In this document: positions 11,506-24,435 of the stretch, piece after piece | Layout of the letters: each line of letters begins with the position of its first letter | Numbering within the stretch: the stretch's first letter is position 1 | Assembly (NCBI GenBank): GCA_032988165.1 | Contig: JANTQF010000248.1 | Span: 1 to 51,644 of the forward strand | DNA: 51,644 bases | Direction of reading: 5' to 3' | From: Emmonsiellopsis sp. PD_33 | Lineage: Eukaryota > Ascomycota > Eurotiomycetes > Onygenales > Ajellomycetaceae | Made by a program: the position numbers and the translations under genes | The notes under the pieces: model-generated | Databases searched by the model: none | What the model was told of the DNA's origin: nothing | The model's input: only the letters and a program-made list of their open reading frames with translations

Positions 11506-11976
11506 CTAATCATCAACATCGACTTCTTGGCATCTCTGTCTCTGGACAACAGTCCATCCTCTCTCCAACTTCAAGTCCTTCTTATCTTGTACCGCCCCTA
11601 ACCCGCTCTGTATTTTTTGTATTACTACTATACAAAACTGAATGAGACGGGATTGAGGATATCGATCCTCAGGTTTTAGGTCTGGGAAGATTTGAAATGG
11701 GATTGCACCAGTCAAGTGCCCCGTCATATCCAACAGGAATCCTGGCGCATCCCATTCAGAGTTTGCAGCCATACCATGCATTTAAGTACATTTAATCTTC
11801 TGGCCGGCATGAGAAGGGCCTTGTGCATTACTCTTGGTCATGGGCGTCTTCACCAAGATAGAATAAAGGCGATCAATCTCACTGATCTGCCTGGGGCCTG
11901 AGTCCTGACACCTCGAAATCGCAACTTTTCGCTCCCCGAAATCTTTCTCGACCCTGTCACCCGTTGTTCTCTGCAA
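11506..11976 (-). pseudogene. Coding-like fragment of unknown family
   Basis: Two minus-strand open segments in the same frame, 11,782-11,976 and 11,506-11,781, are separated by a single TAA. The second reads like a real protein end (SEWDAPGFLLDMTGHLTGAI ... KKDLKLERGWTVVQRQ). No domain is recognised. It could be the C-terminal exon of a gene whose upstream part has decayed, or chance. Confidence 0.25.
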
Positions 11977-12289
11977 AGCTATGCGTGATTAGCCTTCTGG
12001 GCTATTGACAAGCCGGTTTCCCCTCTTGTGCATAACAAGGTCTGCAATACGACGTACGATAGAAACCAGAGTTGTCCAGCCAGCATGCAACACAGCCGGT
12101 CTGAAAGGCACGGGGAACTGGGTTGTGTGTCTGTGGCCATCAGGGAGCCAGGAACGGCGTGTCCCAACCGAGCACCCAGAAACATCCTGCGAACCTAGTA
12201 TTGAACTCCCCCAACCGCACCCACCCACCGAGAGTGCCTACCGATGTCGACTTCATGACAAAGTCACCATTTTCGATTCCATTAAGGAT

Positions 12290-13240
12290 ATAAAAGACCA
12301 GATGCGTTGTTAATATGGATGAAACGGACCAAATGACAAATGTTGAGCGTCACGGTCAGGTATCGCAGCCAACCCAAGATATGAGACTCTCCAAGGCCAC
12401 GCACGCGTTTGAAGCAGACAACGGCCCCGATAGATGCCGTGTGAGAGACTCCGACGGCGCTAGCAATGTAGGAGAGAAAGAATGAAGTTTCCGAAGACCC
12501 GGATAGTGCCGAACATGAAGAGAATGGCAAAAACTACGCTGTTAAACATAACTATAGTGCGAAATAGTTCGCCCCCTAATCATGCACCGTTAGAATACCT
12601 GTTACTCGCGATACGAAGCTTGTGGCCCTCAAGGCTCAGGTAATGCTTCCTGGGCTGGTCAGCATTCCAGTTACAATCGCCATGACCGTGTCTCCAATGC
12701 CTCTGCCGAGATTGATGATGACATTTGATGTCCCGAACGTGCGGCTGAACCGTTGCACGGACGGAGTATTGGCCACTGAGTGCATCAAGCCGGTACAGAC
12801 CGCTTCCAACGAATCACTGCCGACGATGCAGGCGGCAAAGCACTGACGAGATTGCCAAGTCCGTGGAATGGGATGCCAATCAGCCCGAAATAGCGAGTAG
12901 AGATGATGGGAGGGATTCGGCGGGCAACGCTGCCAAGAGCTAACGCGAAGTCAATGGCATGGGAATTGCTGAAGGCTAAAGCGGGTGATAAATAAAATCT
13001 TAGTGCTGTTTCCAGCAGGTCGAACGGGATGATCGCCTAGGGCCCCGCCCAGCCGCTGATCTAGAAGATATGGGAAGGCGACCACTGGTTATATCCGCCG
13101 TCCAGGATCGGTCCTACCGCGGAGATTTCCTTATCAGGTTCATGTTGGTTTCCCTGGCTTGAATTGCTGTAGCAGAGTGCTGCATATATTTGGCCACCCC
13201 CTCGCCGGTCGGGGGGGTTGGAAAAGGTAACATTGTCTGT
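12290..13240 (-). pseudogene. Decayed multi-span membrane protein (family not recognised)
   Basis: Reading the minus strand from an ATG near 13,234 gives a short soluble start (MLPFPTPPTGEGVAKYMQHS), then hydrophobic, glycine-rich segments broken by stops and frame changes: AIIPFDLLETALRFYLSPAL, ISTRYFGLIGIPFHGLGNLV, INLGRGIGDTVMAIVTGML and FAILFMFGTIRVFGNFILS. Order and spacing resemble a transporter, but I cannot name the family. The segment from about 13,051 to 13,110 could be an intron (GTAGGA..CTAG). CpG is normal here, so this is ordinary loss of function, not the repeat decay seen after 28.6 kb. Confidence 0.35.
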
Positions 13241-14669
13241 TTTTTTTTAACTCGCTGCGGCTGATTGCTGTGTTACGGTGCCGTGGAATACTAAATCCCG
13301 CTTAACAGTGATATGGGAGGTATTCAAGGCAGTCCCTGAGATTGATCATTCTGGCTAAACGGTTTCGCTCAACAGTTATGAGCCCGGGCATTCTTAGTCG
13401 CACCCGTTTATGCTGTCTTGGAGAAACCAGGAGTCATCTACCGTGACACTCCCGGGGCGTATTTGAGTCCGGTTGAGATTAATTGATATTTCTGAGAGCG
13501 GTTGATACCCGATCTATCACACCTATGGATCAGATTGACAGAATATGCTGTGTCACACATCAGCCTGTCTTGGGGGTGGGGGGAAGGATTGTCAGGGAAC
13601 TAGGCTGCTTCAGCCCGAGTTTAATATTTTGATGCGATGCTCCTGTTTAACACATACCTGGCTAGCTTGTTTGAATCAGAATTCCTAGCCAGAAACTTTG
13701 CCACCCCGGGCCTATCAAACAGATAACCAAGGAGATAAGCCCATTACATAAATCCATGAATGCGCTTACAAAGTGAGCTAACTATCTATTCATATAGAGA
13801 CATAACAACATTCAGCGCTGTTTCTCTACCACACGGTCTCACATCATCTCACTCATTGGTCGAATCTGGTGTGTAACTCCAAGCGGGGGCCGCTCAATGT
13901 TACAAGCTTGAAAATACCCTGCTGCTGCTTTCGTCTCCTCTTCTCATCCATGTATGAATTGGACTTCCCGCAATGTACGTACTTATCAGGGGTGTTCCCC
14001 TCAGCTAACAAACGTTAGGCTCTTATATGCCGGATGCCAAGGGACCGGCATATTAAAATAGCTTCCGCCGTTGGCTTGGGGTTGTGGGTCGCCCGCATAC
14101 CCTGAAGAACGAATGAACTAACTAGGGCTGACTTGAAGATTAAAAGTAGAGCGGGAGAATAGTGGGCATATATGCGGCTGCTCATGATTCAGGCGAGGAA
14201 CGACTATCCAGCTAGTTATGAATTCAGCTCCAGACGCACAGATAGTGCCTGAGTGACATATCTTCAAACTGGCAAAGAGTAAGCAAGCCTCAGCCCTGAG
14301 ATAGACGATCAGCAGCACAGGGGTGGCCCGGAGATGCACTCCCAGATATGGTAGGAGTTCATCCGTCGCGCATCCCGGGCCAGTTGCATAAACACCGACA
14401 TCTGGGGGTGCTCAAACCTAGCTGCCCAGACTTACTAGATTCAGCTTTGGGGGAACAGAGGTATGTTTACCCTGTCATGGCCTGGGTGCCAGTTCTACCA
14501 TAGTATTCAGTAAGTTTTTTTCCTTGGCCCCTGAAGTATTTATACCGAACACATCCTTCTTACAAAGTGGTCCAAGAAATCACATCTGACCACCTGCAAA
14601 GTACCCCCTTGTTATTACCTACATACCTTCTGGTTATCAGAGCCATTTATACAAGCACCGACAGACACA

Positions 14670-15808
14670 ATGCATTCCAGCTCCAACAGCAACAGCAACG
14701 ATATCCCTACCGCCTCCTTGGAGACCGTGAAATTCGCTGCCCTCGAGCAGAAAGATGCAAGCGAGATCAAGAAGCTGTTGGCAGCAAGTGTTTCTGCCGG
14801 CTTCTACTACCTCGACTTTGCGGGCAGCAGCGCGGCTCACCTGCCCGGGCTGAAGGAGGATCTGCTCAAGGTCATGGAGGAGTACTTCAACCAACATGAC
14901 GATGTCAAGAAATTGGATAGTGATGGTAGCACGACTCGAGGGTAAGTGGGCAGACAGCCACAAATATATTTTGATGTGTGCTATATATGATATGATATAC
15001 TAACCACGAGCATAACAAAAGGTACGTGAAGCACGGCACATTCTCTGCCGTTGATCCGAACAAATCTAACGAATCATTTGAGCATTTGGCTGTAGGTCAT
15101 TCCGGATGTGTTCATCCTATCCACCCCTTTCCCCCCTTCCCCTTTATCAGGGCCTAACCCCCCGCTCAGATCGGCACATACTCCCTCCACACCAGCGGCG
15201 CCGCTACCCTCCCCGGCCTCTTCCAAAAAGCCGGAAAACTCGTCCCAAATTACATCTCCACCTGCGAGCGCATCGTCAACGTCCTCCTTACCAGCTACTC
15301 ACACGCCCTCGCTCTCCCGGACCTAACCCAACACCACAACCACGCCAACTCCTCCGACACAATCCTCGCCCTCTTAAGCTACCCAGGCCAGCTCACGCAC
15401 CAGAAGCACACTGACCTAGGCTCCCTCACCATCCTCTTCAGCGACCAATGGGGCCTGCAAGTCATCACGCCAAGCACAGGCCAGTGGGAATGGATTGAAC
15501 CCCGCCAGCGCGACGCGATCATGAACGTCGGCGACGGCCTGCGGTTTCTCTCCGGGAAGAAGCTGTATTCATGCGTGCACCGGGTGGTTAGGGATGGGCG
15601 GGCTAGTGGCGAGGGCCATCGGTATTCGATCGCGTACCTGCTGAGACCGGAGGATGAGGCGGTGTTTGAGGATGCGGATGGAACTAAGGTCACGGCGAGG
15701 GATTTGGCGAAGGTTAAGTATAATACTTATGCTGCGGGGCATGAGGAGCAGGCGAAGAGTTCGGTGCTTACGGGTGGGATGGAGAAGGTGCTTGGTGTGA
15801 ATGCTTAA
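14670..15808 (+). CDS. 2-oxoglutarate/Fe(II)-dependent oxygenase, isopenicillin N synthase-like, 326 aa, three exons
   Basis: Non-haem iron oxygenase of the DIOX_N/2OG-FeII_Oxy type; substrate unknown. Exons are 14670-14941, 15022-15091 and 15170-15808. Introns of 80 bases (GTAAGT..AAG) and 78 bases (GTAGGT..CAG, CTAAC at 15154-15158) keep the frame: TTRG|YVKHGTF and EHLA|IGTYSLHTSG. Iron ligands are His194 and Asp196 (HQKHTDLGSLTILF) and His251 (YSCVHRVV). Arg265 and Ser267 (HRYSIAYLLRP) bind 2-oxoglutarate. The N-terminal half holds the FYYLDFAG segment of the DIOX_N domain. Such fungal enzymes often act in secondary metabolism, but no biosynthetic neighbour is present. Convergent with UBR1. 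Confidence 0.9.
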
Positions 15809-16537
15809 GGCGGGCCTCGAAGTTCCTTTCTTTCCTTTTTTTTTTTTTTGTAAGGGTCCTTCGTTGTTGTCTCTTCCTCTTCTTGGGTGCCGTGGACATG
15901 TTTCAGGACCTAATCAAACTCAATATCTACAGTGTAACTAACTGGCATACTCTCACTTTACCCATAATCAGATTCTTAGCCTGGATTACAGCCCTACATA
16001 GATTGTATTGTTAGTCTATTTCACTTGTTAGATCCAAGAACAGACATTTAACTATCATCCTTTATTTCTAACTACATCATTTCATAGTAACTAAGTAACT
16101 CATGAATTACAAAAACAAAGTTTTGCCATATTAACTCACTCACTTAAACGAAAACCCACTTGCTCCTTTTCATTCCAATCCCCATTTGCCTAATAAAGCT
16201 AACTATATAAAAGAGGCCCCCCCCAATCTCTTTCTCTTTAAAAAATAAAAAAACCACAAAGATAAAAAACCCAACGTCATCGTTTGCAAAAGCAGAGAGA
16301 TAGAGGGAGAAAAGGGGAGGGGTTAACATACATACATTACATACAAACCTTGCTTTATTTGCCAGAACGAAAAGAAAAAAGAAAAAAAGAAAAGAAAGCA
16401 AAACGCCATTCATTAGCCCATCAATTACACCTTGCATGAAAAACTTCAACTCCTACTCGCACTCAGTCCACTTCCATTCCTTCCATCCCCCCAAACATCC
16501 CACCCACCCACCCACACAAACACACACACACGCACCC
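15809..16537. other. Convergent intergenic region oxygenase / UBR1
   Basis: About 730 bases of 3' UTR and spacer. A T-run at about 15,837-15,849 follows the oxygenase stop, with a purine-rich stretch at 16,365-16,400 and C/A-rich simple sequence at 16,500-16,536. No gene seen. Confidence 0.5.
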
Positions 16538-19500
16538 CTAAATACTCTCCCACCCCCCATTATTGATCTCCGCCTCCAGCCTCCGGCTAATAACTGCCGG
16601 CACCCCATGCCCCAACCACACATCCCTTAGTAGCCGATCATACCTCTTCTGATTCAAAATGAGCCGGCGATGATGGCGAAAGCCCGGATCGACTTCCCCA
16701 TGCACGTCCAGATACGGCGCGTGGTGCCAGCTGCCGTTCTGGTTGTGCAGGTAGAGCACCATGCATTTGCGGATGTTGATGAAGAGGCCGATGTTGCCGC
16801 CGCATCTGTGTAATTATAAGAAGGACACGGGTTAGTTTTTTGTTTCGTGTTACGTGTGGTGGTGTTTTTGTTTATGGAGATGGGTCGTTGAGAAGGGACA
16901 AAAAATTGGGGGGGGGGGGGGTTACTTACTTCGCAACGTGCCGATTACACCCTCCTAGCCTCCCACCAGCCCGACAACAAACAGCCTGCGAGCAGAATAT
17001 ATCCCCGCAAAACAGACAAATACTCGGATCCGTCAGCTCCTTGCCCGTCGTCCGACACCGTCGTCTCGTGGCTTCATCCAGCAACACATCAAAGTATTTT
17101 GGTAGGCCGACCAGCTCGAAGATCGCCGGGTGCGGGAGGGCTAGTATCGGCAAGAGACGCTGCTCATCATTGTTGTTATGGTCGTTATTACTGTCTTCTA
17201 TATTTTTCGCCTCCGGCCACCACGCATTCCAATGCGATATCCACCCAGCCACTAGCGACGCCATGTGGTTATCGTCACCGTTGTCCCCGCTAACTACTGA
17301 TTCCAGGATAGTGTCGACAGACGGTAGTTTGAGCAGCGTCGTCAGCCGATCAAGTTCCGGCAAATCATTATAATCTGCGCCGGTATTCGGGAACTCAACG
17401 CCAAACCTGACATGTAGCAATATGGCAGTCTTACGCAGGAAGGGGAGCGCGTATTTGTCCACCATGCGTCTGAGGGCCCCGATGGTTTCGAGGGAAACAT
17501 CCTCCGCGTCAAGAAGGTCGTATTTCCCTCTCGGTAGGCGGACGGTGGAGGAGGAATTGTACGTTTTGACGAGCCAGTCGAAGACGTCCTTTGTTAGGAC
17601 TTCTTGCGGGCCCATGACGTCATCCATGGACGATTCAGATTCGGAGCGGTAACTTTCTAATTCCTCCAGTAGGCCTTGCGGGTGCGAGATGTAAGTTAAG
17701 AGCGTTTTCACAATCTCGGCTACATAGCAGAGATGGATGATATGGACGATATCCATATTTAGCACGGGGACGAGACACAACGAGCACTCGGCTAAAAACA
17801 CAAAGGTGTCAAACTCGAACAGCGGCTTGATACTCTTATTCTCATGGGCCAAGTTTGCCAGTCCAGAAATGCCCGGGTGTCCGAGGAAGAGCTGGCATAG
17901 TTTCCGATGATGCATGTCCCTGAACTCGTATACAGTCTTGCTCGTCATGGTATTGGTCAGGCCGCCAAAGGAGCAGTAGGAAAATGCCGTCTCGGAAAGA
18001 ACGCGCAGGTGAGTTAGTGTCATTTGCGGAACCGAAGCCAACAGCGTAGCACCCCCCTGCGACGCAACGCCGCGCTGGGCAATCTCCACCGCCGAAACAG
18101 ACCAGCCAAAGCTCTTGATCAGTGCATCTGAGTAAATCAAATCTTCCGGCGCGACAGAGCTGGCTTGGTATGAAAACTGAGACCCAATATTGTTCGAAAG
18201 GATAGTCTCTCTCAACCGCTTGTAGATGGACACCAGCTCTATGATCGGAGAATTTTCAGTGGTAGCACTGTGCTGGAGTGGACTCGCCCCGCCAGACTCA
18301 TCGGGAGAAGGGAATACGCCGGGCATCCCCATCCTCGTCGATTGAGTAAACCCAAATGATTCCGGGAGGTCAGGCGTGATCAACTGGTCAACCTTATTCG
18401 ACAGCGGCGATATGATATTCTTGGATATATAGTCGACAAATATATCCTGGTAACCGGAAGAGTATAGCTTATCGCTCTCCAGCATCAAAGAACGGTTCCG
18501 GAACCTAGTCACCGAGTAGACCACGGATTCGTTCAAGAATTCCTCAAAGGACTCGGACGTGCTCAATGCGCCCGGGTAGGATTCCTCTTTACCCTTCCAG
18601 ACAATTGGTAGGAAAGCATTTCCCAGAGCCTTGCAGAGCGGACACACAAACTCCTTTAGAGATAAGTGCTCCGGGTGGTTGCGGGCGACCTGGTGATTAT
18701 GTCGTCTCTGAGCCGCAGCGTAGTAGACCTCGAAGCAATGGTAGTGCATAATATGGCCGCAACCGGTCGTAACAGGCCCCTTCGAAGCTTGTTCCGGATT
18801 GAACCCCTTCCCGAGTCCCTGCTTCTCCGTTATCACCTCCCCACCAGAAGAATCCAGACTCCGCACCATTTTTCGATTCTCCCCCGCAACACCAAAGGGC
18901 CGAATATTCTCTGCAGAGCGATCTAGGCTAGCCGGGACCTTTAGAACTTCTCCAACATAACTTGAATCATTCAGATCAGTATGTCGAAGAATCTTGCTCT
19001 CTGTCACGAGCGCAAACGTCCCGTAAAGTCGTGAATCATTAGTATCTTCCTGACATAGAATGCAAGTGCCAGCAGGATACTTCCACAGCTTTTTCTCGGT
19101 CGGGCTGATGACACTGGGTTCCTCAATATCACTGGCCTCTTCTTCATCACCCCAATCGATAGCACCTTGCGCATCCAAAAAGTTCTGCTGCTGCTGCTGG
19201 AACTGCGCCATGACTTTTGCCTGTCGATCAAGGGCCTGCTTTTTCTTCAACTCCAGCTCCCCTGGCGTCTTGACAGCCGGCGATGGTGCCTCGATATTAT
19301 CATACGGGAACTTGAGCCCAAGTGTCGCGCTGGCATACGCTATTGGTCGCTTTTGCCAGAATTTCTTTAGGATGTGCCGAATCTTTGGCCCGCATGAAGC
19401 AAACTCCGGCACGGTGGAGATATTCTGAAGCAGGCCGATGATGCTGGTCTGCGCGGTCCTAGTTTGTTTGGTCCTGGACAAGGCATGGTAGATGAAGGTA

Positions 19501-22500
19501 GACTCTTGTGACGCATCATCTTCATCTGAGTCATCTTCAATAGCAGCGACGAGGACGAGGTGGAGAACCAGGTGTAACAACGTCTCAACCCGCGTTGTGC
19601 TGACAGTTGGAGTGCAGGTCTTCGCGGTTAAGCAGTAATCCAGACAGTGATGGATAATTTGAGCAAATAGAGGCACCTTGGTGAACTCGACGAGTTTGGT
19701 GAAAGCGCCCGTCCGTATCGGGCGGAGCTTGGGCTCGAAGACTATTTCAGACGCATCCTTGCCGGTTTTCTTCGCCATCCACTGCTTGTAGAGACTCTCG
19801 GCCTCATCTCGTTGGTTCTTAGTATAATGTGCACAATACGGGTCAACGAGATCGAGATATTCCGGCTTCAGCTCGAAGGTACCTGTATCATTCATACCCT
19901 CGGGGGGACGGAACGTGGCAACCTCCGAAAGAACCTCCTGGAAGTTGGCTGATTCTCCAAGTTTCTCATTCATCCTGATAGACAGGTCCGTATAAGAAAG
20001 GGGCTTGAAGCAGAGAGCATGGGCAATATCCCTACTGATGATACTGGCTTGGTTGTCATCATCGTCTGACGGAATCAACGATGTCCGATCGGTGATCAAA
20101 ATAATCATCAGATGAATAAATTCCTCAACAATATCGACATGCTGCGAGTCCTCGTACCCCGGCCGCGTCACATAACCACCCCGCATCCAATCGCCAATCC
20201 CAAACCGATCCACCATGGTAGCAAGGAAGGTGCTAGGGTCGACGACGACAAGCGCAGTCTGCAACAAAAATATATCTCGATAGTATGCCATTTCCCGCGC
20301 GGTTACGGCGCGATATTGACCCATTTGGTGACGAAGACTGAGTCCGTTCCGTACCCACATGCCAGCTTTCATCTGAGCAAGCCACGCACAGACTCTGAGG
20401 GGGAAATCGAACATGGCAAGAAGAATATCCTCGACATCCAGCTGAGCCGGTGCCCCAGGTAAGCTCCCTTCTTTAACGAGCTCCGCCGATCCCACCAAGA
20501 TTCTCCTCATCTCGTCGCCTTCCATGCTCCGTGCACACTCCAGAAGCCACGAGAGGGTGTAATGAAGAGCATGGTGGAAGCTAACCGAACCGCGCTCGAC
20601 GACAAAGTCAACAACTCGATGGTGATCGAATTTCCGGAAGCAGTCTACTTCGAAATCAACATAAGGAATAGATTTGAAACGGATCAGATCCTTGATCTCT
20701 GCCTGATCGAAGCGCTCCCGCTCCAGCCCGACCGAGTTGACCATGGTCGATATAGCCGCAGTCGTGATGGCGTCTTTCAAGTGAAGCTTATTGGCCTCGT
20801 AATCGGTCCGGAATGCCTCGCAGAATAACCGACAGAGACGATTAATTTCTCTCATGAGAATCGACGCGCCTATCCAGCCTTCGGTTTCATACTCAACATG
20901 TTCTCCAACCGCACGAACGTTCGGGCAAATGCCTTGTGGGAGCTTCACGAGGTCGAGAAATTGGAATAGGTACTGCCGCTCAGTACGGATCCGGCTCTTG
21001 ACGTGTTCAGAAAGAAGAAGGTATCGCAAATCGAGGAAGAAATGATATAGACGTCGGTTCGTTACCGACCCAGTATCGATAGACAGAGTGGCAAGCGGGT
21101 TGATATCGTGAGGCTCACCCACTTGGCGTGAAGTTAGGAATGTGTAAAGGATTGCCATTATATTGGTCAAAAAATTGCCCCTTTCGACAATTTCTTCGGT
21201 GATAGAAGGCGTTGTTAGTAGCTGCAGGGAGAGACTGATAATGGAATGGTCAGGCTCCCTATCCGCGATCAAATACAGCTGGGCAAGAGCCGTATACAAG
21301 GCTGAAAACCGCAGACCAAGAATTCGTTTAAATTGCGGTACATTGACGACGGTCCCAAGGCAAAGTTCCCGAACATCAGTCCGGGTCTTCTTCCACAATC
21401 TCAAGTCGAACAAAATAATCCAATCAAGCCGAGCCCGCTTGCGCAAATCCTCATACGGGGGGAGATTTGCATGGTCATGGAACTTTTTCGGCTTGACCTC
21501 CCAATAGGAGGCGGGTGGTGCCCTACTAGGCCTAGATCTCACACCGGGCGTTCGAGGGATGTGGATTTTTGCAGCGTTCACATTCCCGGATAGCTCTTCA
21601 GTTTCAGGGTGGGTAGGAGCATTTAGAGTATGGTCATCCTGCTCGTCCGGTCGCGGCGGTGCCGGGGGAGGCGGTCGTCCAAAAACGTCGGCCCATTCAC
21701 GCATTGCAGCTTCCACGTGAGCCACCTCATCTGCTCCCATCTCAATATCCTCATCATCTGCATCCTGTCCCTCTCTCTCCAGCTCCTCGGCGATTAGATT
21801 CAATCGAACCTGGGCTACCTCATCCATATCCATGTCGTCCTCATCCTCGCCTTCATCCTCTTCTCCCTCTTCTCCCTCGTCTTCCTCTCCTTCATCCTCC
21901 ATGCCCCCGTCGTCGTTATCATCCATATCATCGTCATCAACGCCAAAAGTGATTATTGGTCCATGGATGCCTTGGATCTGAGTGATGCGCATAGTCCGTA
22001 AACGCTTGTCTTCATTCTCATTGTCAAAGATGCCCTTCTTCCCAATATCAGCGTTCGACGCGCTACTCCCTAGCTGCCAGGGCTGCAGCATCTGATCACA
22101 AACAGTCTGTCTAAGCAAGTCATTATCATTACCAATGTGGCAAGAGGCAATATCAGACAGCCATTCAATGATAGTCCCACACATCTGCTCCCGGTACGTG
22201 TCGCGTGCAGACCTGACCGTAACTGTAACCCTGATCTGCTCAATCGTAGCCGAAACCCCAAGTAAACTCTTCAGGTCCTTGGAGTATTTAACCACGCTCC
22301 GGCCAATCTCATGCGTCTCGTTGGCCTTGGCCAGCCCAAACCGCTCCCTCTCCCGACACGCCCGCGAGCAGATATTCGACACCTCAGTGACGGTGTGTTT
22401 CTCATCGTTCCACAGGACCAGGGCAAATTCCGGCTGTTCCTCCACAGGATCACTGCCCCCATACCAATCCGCAGATAACCTCGACGTAGCCTCATCCTGC

Positions 22501-23123
22501 CTTATCCCTTCCTCCGTCTTGGGCAACCTCAACTGCTCCGGCGAGCACGAGATGACATCACAAAAGTAATCGTAAATCCTGCTAATCGTCATCCGCACAC
22601 TATCGACGAGATCCGGCGGCGTCTGCACAGCATTCTTCCCTTTCTCCTCCGCATCGCCCCTCTCCGTATGAATAGCACAGAGCACGGGGATCTTAAACGC
22701 CTCCTCATCGCCACAGTCGCAACAGCCATTAAACCCCGACGACAGCGAGATGGAATACTTGTGGCCCGTATGATCAGACGAGTCGAAACATCTCGTACAC
22801 AGCGCACATGTGTCGTCTATAGAGCAAGTCTGGCAATGGTAGGAAGCTTCGCCGTTCTTGAAAATATGGCCGCACCGCTTGCCGCGGGCTGCTTCTGTGT
22901 ATTCGGCGCCTTCAACGGCGCCCTGGGCTTCTGCGAGCTTCCATTCGCCGTCGGGGAGCCCGTCGGGGAATAGCAGCCGTAAATACTCGTCGTTGTAGCC
23001 GGTTAGGGAGCGGAAGAGGAGCTCGAGGAGGTTCTGGGCGGCTTCTTTGGTGTAGCGGTAGCCATGACGGGAGGGGTGCTGGAGCAGGGCGCGCCCGAGC
23101 GCCCGTTCGATGTCGAGCTGCAT
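16538..23123 (-). CDS. UBR1: E3 ubiquitin ligase UBR1 (N-recognin), 2,153 aa, two exons
   Basis: Recognises N-degrons and ubiquitinates their carriers. Exons are 16930-23123 and 16538-16805. The 124-base intron (GTAAGT..CAG) joins NRHVAK|CGGNIGLF. The UBR box is at residues 83-152 (CGHIFKNGEASYHCQTCS ... FNGCCDCGDEEAF). A ClpS-like adaptor domain starts about 232 (FALVLWNDEKHTVTEV), and an acidic Asp/Glu tract covers about 395-435. The RING-H2 region lies about 1350-1500: CILCQED, then CGHIMHYHC, then FVCPLCKALGN. The C-terminal autoinhibitory region ends in LFCGDIFCSQAVCCR and, after the intron, APYLDVHGEVDPGFRHHRRL. Length is typical. A first exon of over 6 kb without interruption is notable but normal for this gene. 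The start MQLDIERALG fits the family. Confidence 0.96.
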
Positions 23124-23821
23124 GCTATTGTCTGCTTGGTGGTGTGGGTAGATCTAAACCATTTATTCCGCAGTGAGGAGGGGGACTGGGGGTTGTGGTT
23201 CGGGCTGGGAGAGGTGGTATGTGGTGGGGTTGAGGCGGAGTTAAATATTGAAGCTGGGGGGTAATTTAGATAACGAAACGCGAGGGTGGCAGCAGGAGGT
23301 ATTTAGAAACCGATCGAACAGAGATGCTAGCTAGCAAATGGCAAAGAAGAAGAGGACAGGGCAGCAGGTGGTTATCACAGACGAGGAATGAGGAATGAAG
23401 CCGGAGGTTGAGGTGAGCTGTCAGTGTTGATGTTGCTGCCCGCCAAACCAGCGTGAATGCCTCAGGCTGGCAACAGGGAAATAAATATTGCCACACGCCG
23501 CCGCCGGGTCTAGATATCAACTACTCTGTTGTGTATAATATTTACAGTGCACGATCTATCTCAGAGACAGTCTACAGTGCTCCTTACAATGCTTCAGTGT
23601 CGTTTCCAGTCTCTAATTTGACACCGTTATTTGCATGATACTGTTTCGGCATAATGCTCATACGTCCCTTAACATCAGACAAATACCCCCAATACCACAA
23701 GAAGAATGAGAAAAGTAATTTTTGTCCCACACGTCTAATTCTGTACATGTACAAGTCTACCACTCCCGTCCCCAGTGGCCAGCATATAAACCCCCCCCCC
23801 CCAAAGCCAGTAGCAGACCAT
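23124..23821. other. Region between the UBR1 start and the QCR9 stop
   Basis: About 700 bases that should hold the UBR1 promoter and the QCR9 3' UTR. A C12 homopolymer is at 23791-23802, just past the QCR9 stop. No coding signal. Confidence 0.5.
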
Positions 23822-24435
23822 CTATTCCTCCTCCTCAGCCTTCTGGATATACTGGTGTCTGATATCCTTCCATTGTCTCTGCAAGCCGCATCATCATCAC
23901 CATCATCGTCAGCCAATTCATCCCACACATTGTAATATAGCAAAAATATATTCAATAGGGTTATATACGTACGCCTCGGTTAATCGCATCGAAGATCTTA
24001 TCGCTGCCGGTGTCGAAGGCCCTGTAGTTCAGAAACGAAACATGTCAATTCCCATACATATATCTTCCTCAATATCCAATTATCCCACGCCAGTCTTTCC
24101 GGGGCAGTCCAGTTAATGGGCACAGGTATGCGTGAAGAACGTACATCTCAAAGGCGAACGCGCCGACGAACATGGAGGCTAGGAAGGTGGCATTCCTGCG
24201 GAAGAGGGTGCTGTTGGGCGGGAAGATAGGCGGTTAGTTATGGGATATTCCCTCAATTGAGCGCGCTGCTACTCGGATCGGGGAGAATAGAGGGTAGAGG
24301 GAGAGGGGGCTGCTTGCTTGTATAATAAGCCGGAGATCTGTAGAAGCACAGCAGTCAGTCAGCATTTCATTCGTCTCAAACAACCGGCCACGGCTGGGAC
24401 GATGGGACAATGGAGTAGAGACTGCTTACTCCCAT
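23822..24435 (-). CDS. QCR9: Cytochrome bc1 complex subunit 9 (Qcr9), 65 aa, five exons
   Basis: Small single-span subunit of mitochondrial respiratory complex III. No long open frame exists; the gene appears only after splicing. Exons, in gene order: 24430-24435 (ATGGGA, Met-Gly), 24318-24337 (ISGLLY), 24145-24210 (LFRRNATFLASMFVGAFAFE), 23973-24021 (FDTGSDKIFDAINRG) and 23822-23878 (RQWKDIRHQYIQKAEEEE, stop). All junctions keep the frame, total 198 bases. Introns 1, 3 and 4 are GT..AG. Intron 2 (24211-24317) starts GCAAGC and ends CAG, a GC-AG intron with a strong ACTAAC branch site. Family hallmarks are FRRN, the hydrophobic span FLASMFVGAFAF, the FDTGSDK segment and the NRGRQWKDIRH end. 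It shares a divergent promoter with PYM. Confidence 0.9.

Larger units (their letters stand above)
11294..14669. other. 3.4 kb gap between the RED-like gene and the oxygenase gene
   Basis: No intact gene. It contains the minus-strand coding-like debris listed separately (11,506-11,976 and about 12,290-13,240). The rest, 13,250-14,669, is of ordinary composition with no coding signal I trust. The last few hundred bases should include the promoter of the oxygenase gene. Confidence 0.5.

Noticed and set aside
16144..16449. A 101-codon minus-strand frame with Phe-rich text
   Set aside because: Produced by A/G-rich simple sequence in the 3' spacer of UBR1; not protein-like.
14670..16538. Secondary-metabolite cluster around the oxygenase
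   Set aside because: Neighbours are UBR1, QCR9 and a splicing factor; no synthase, transporter or regulator gene is intact nearby.
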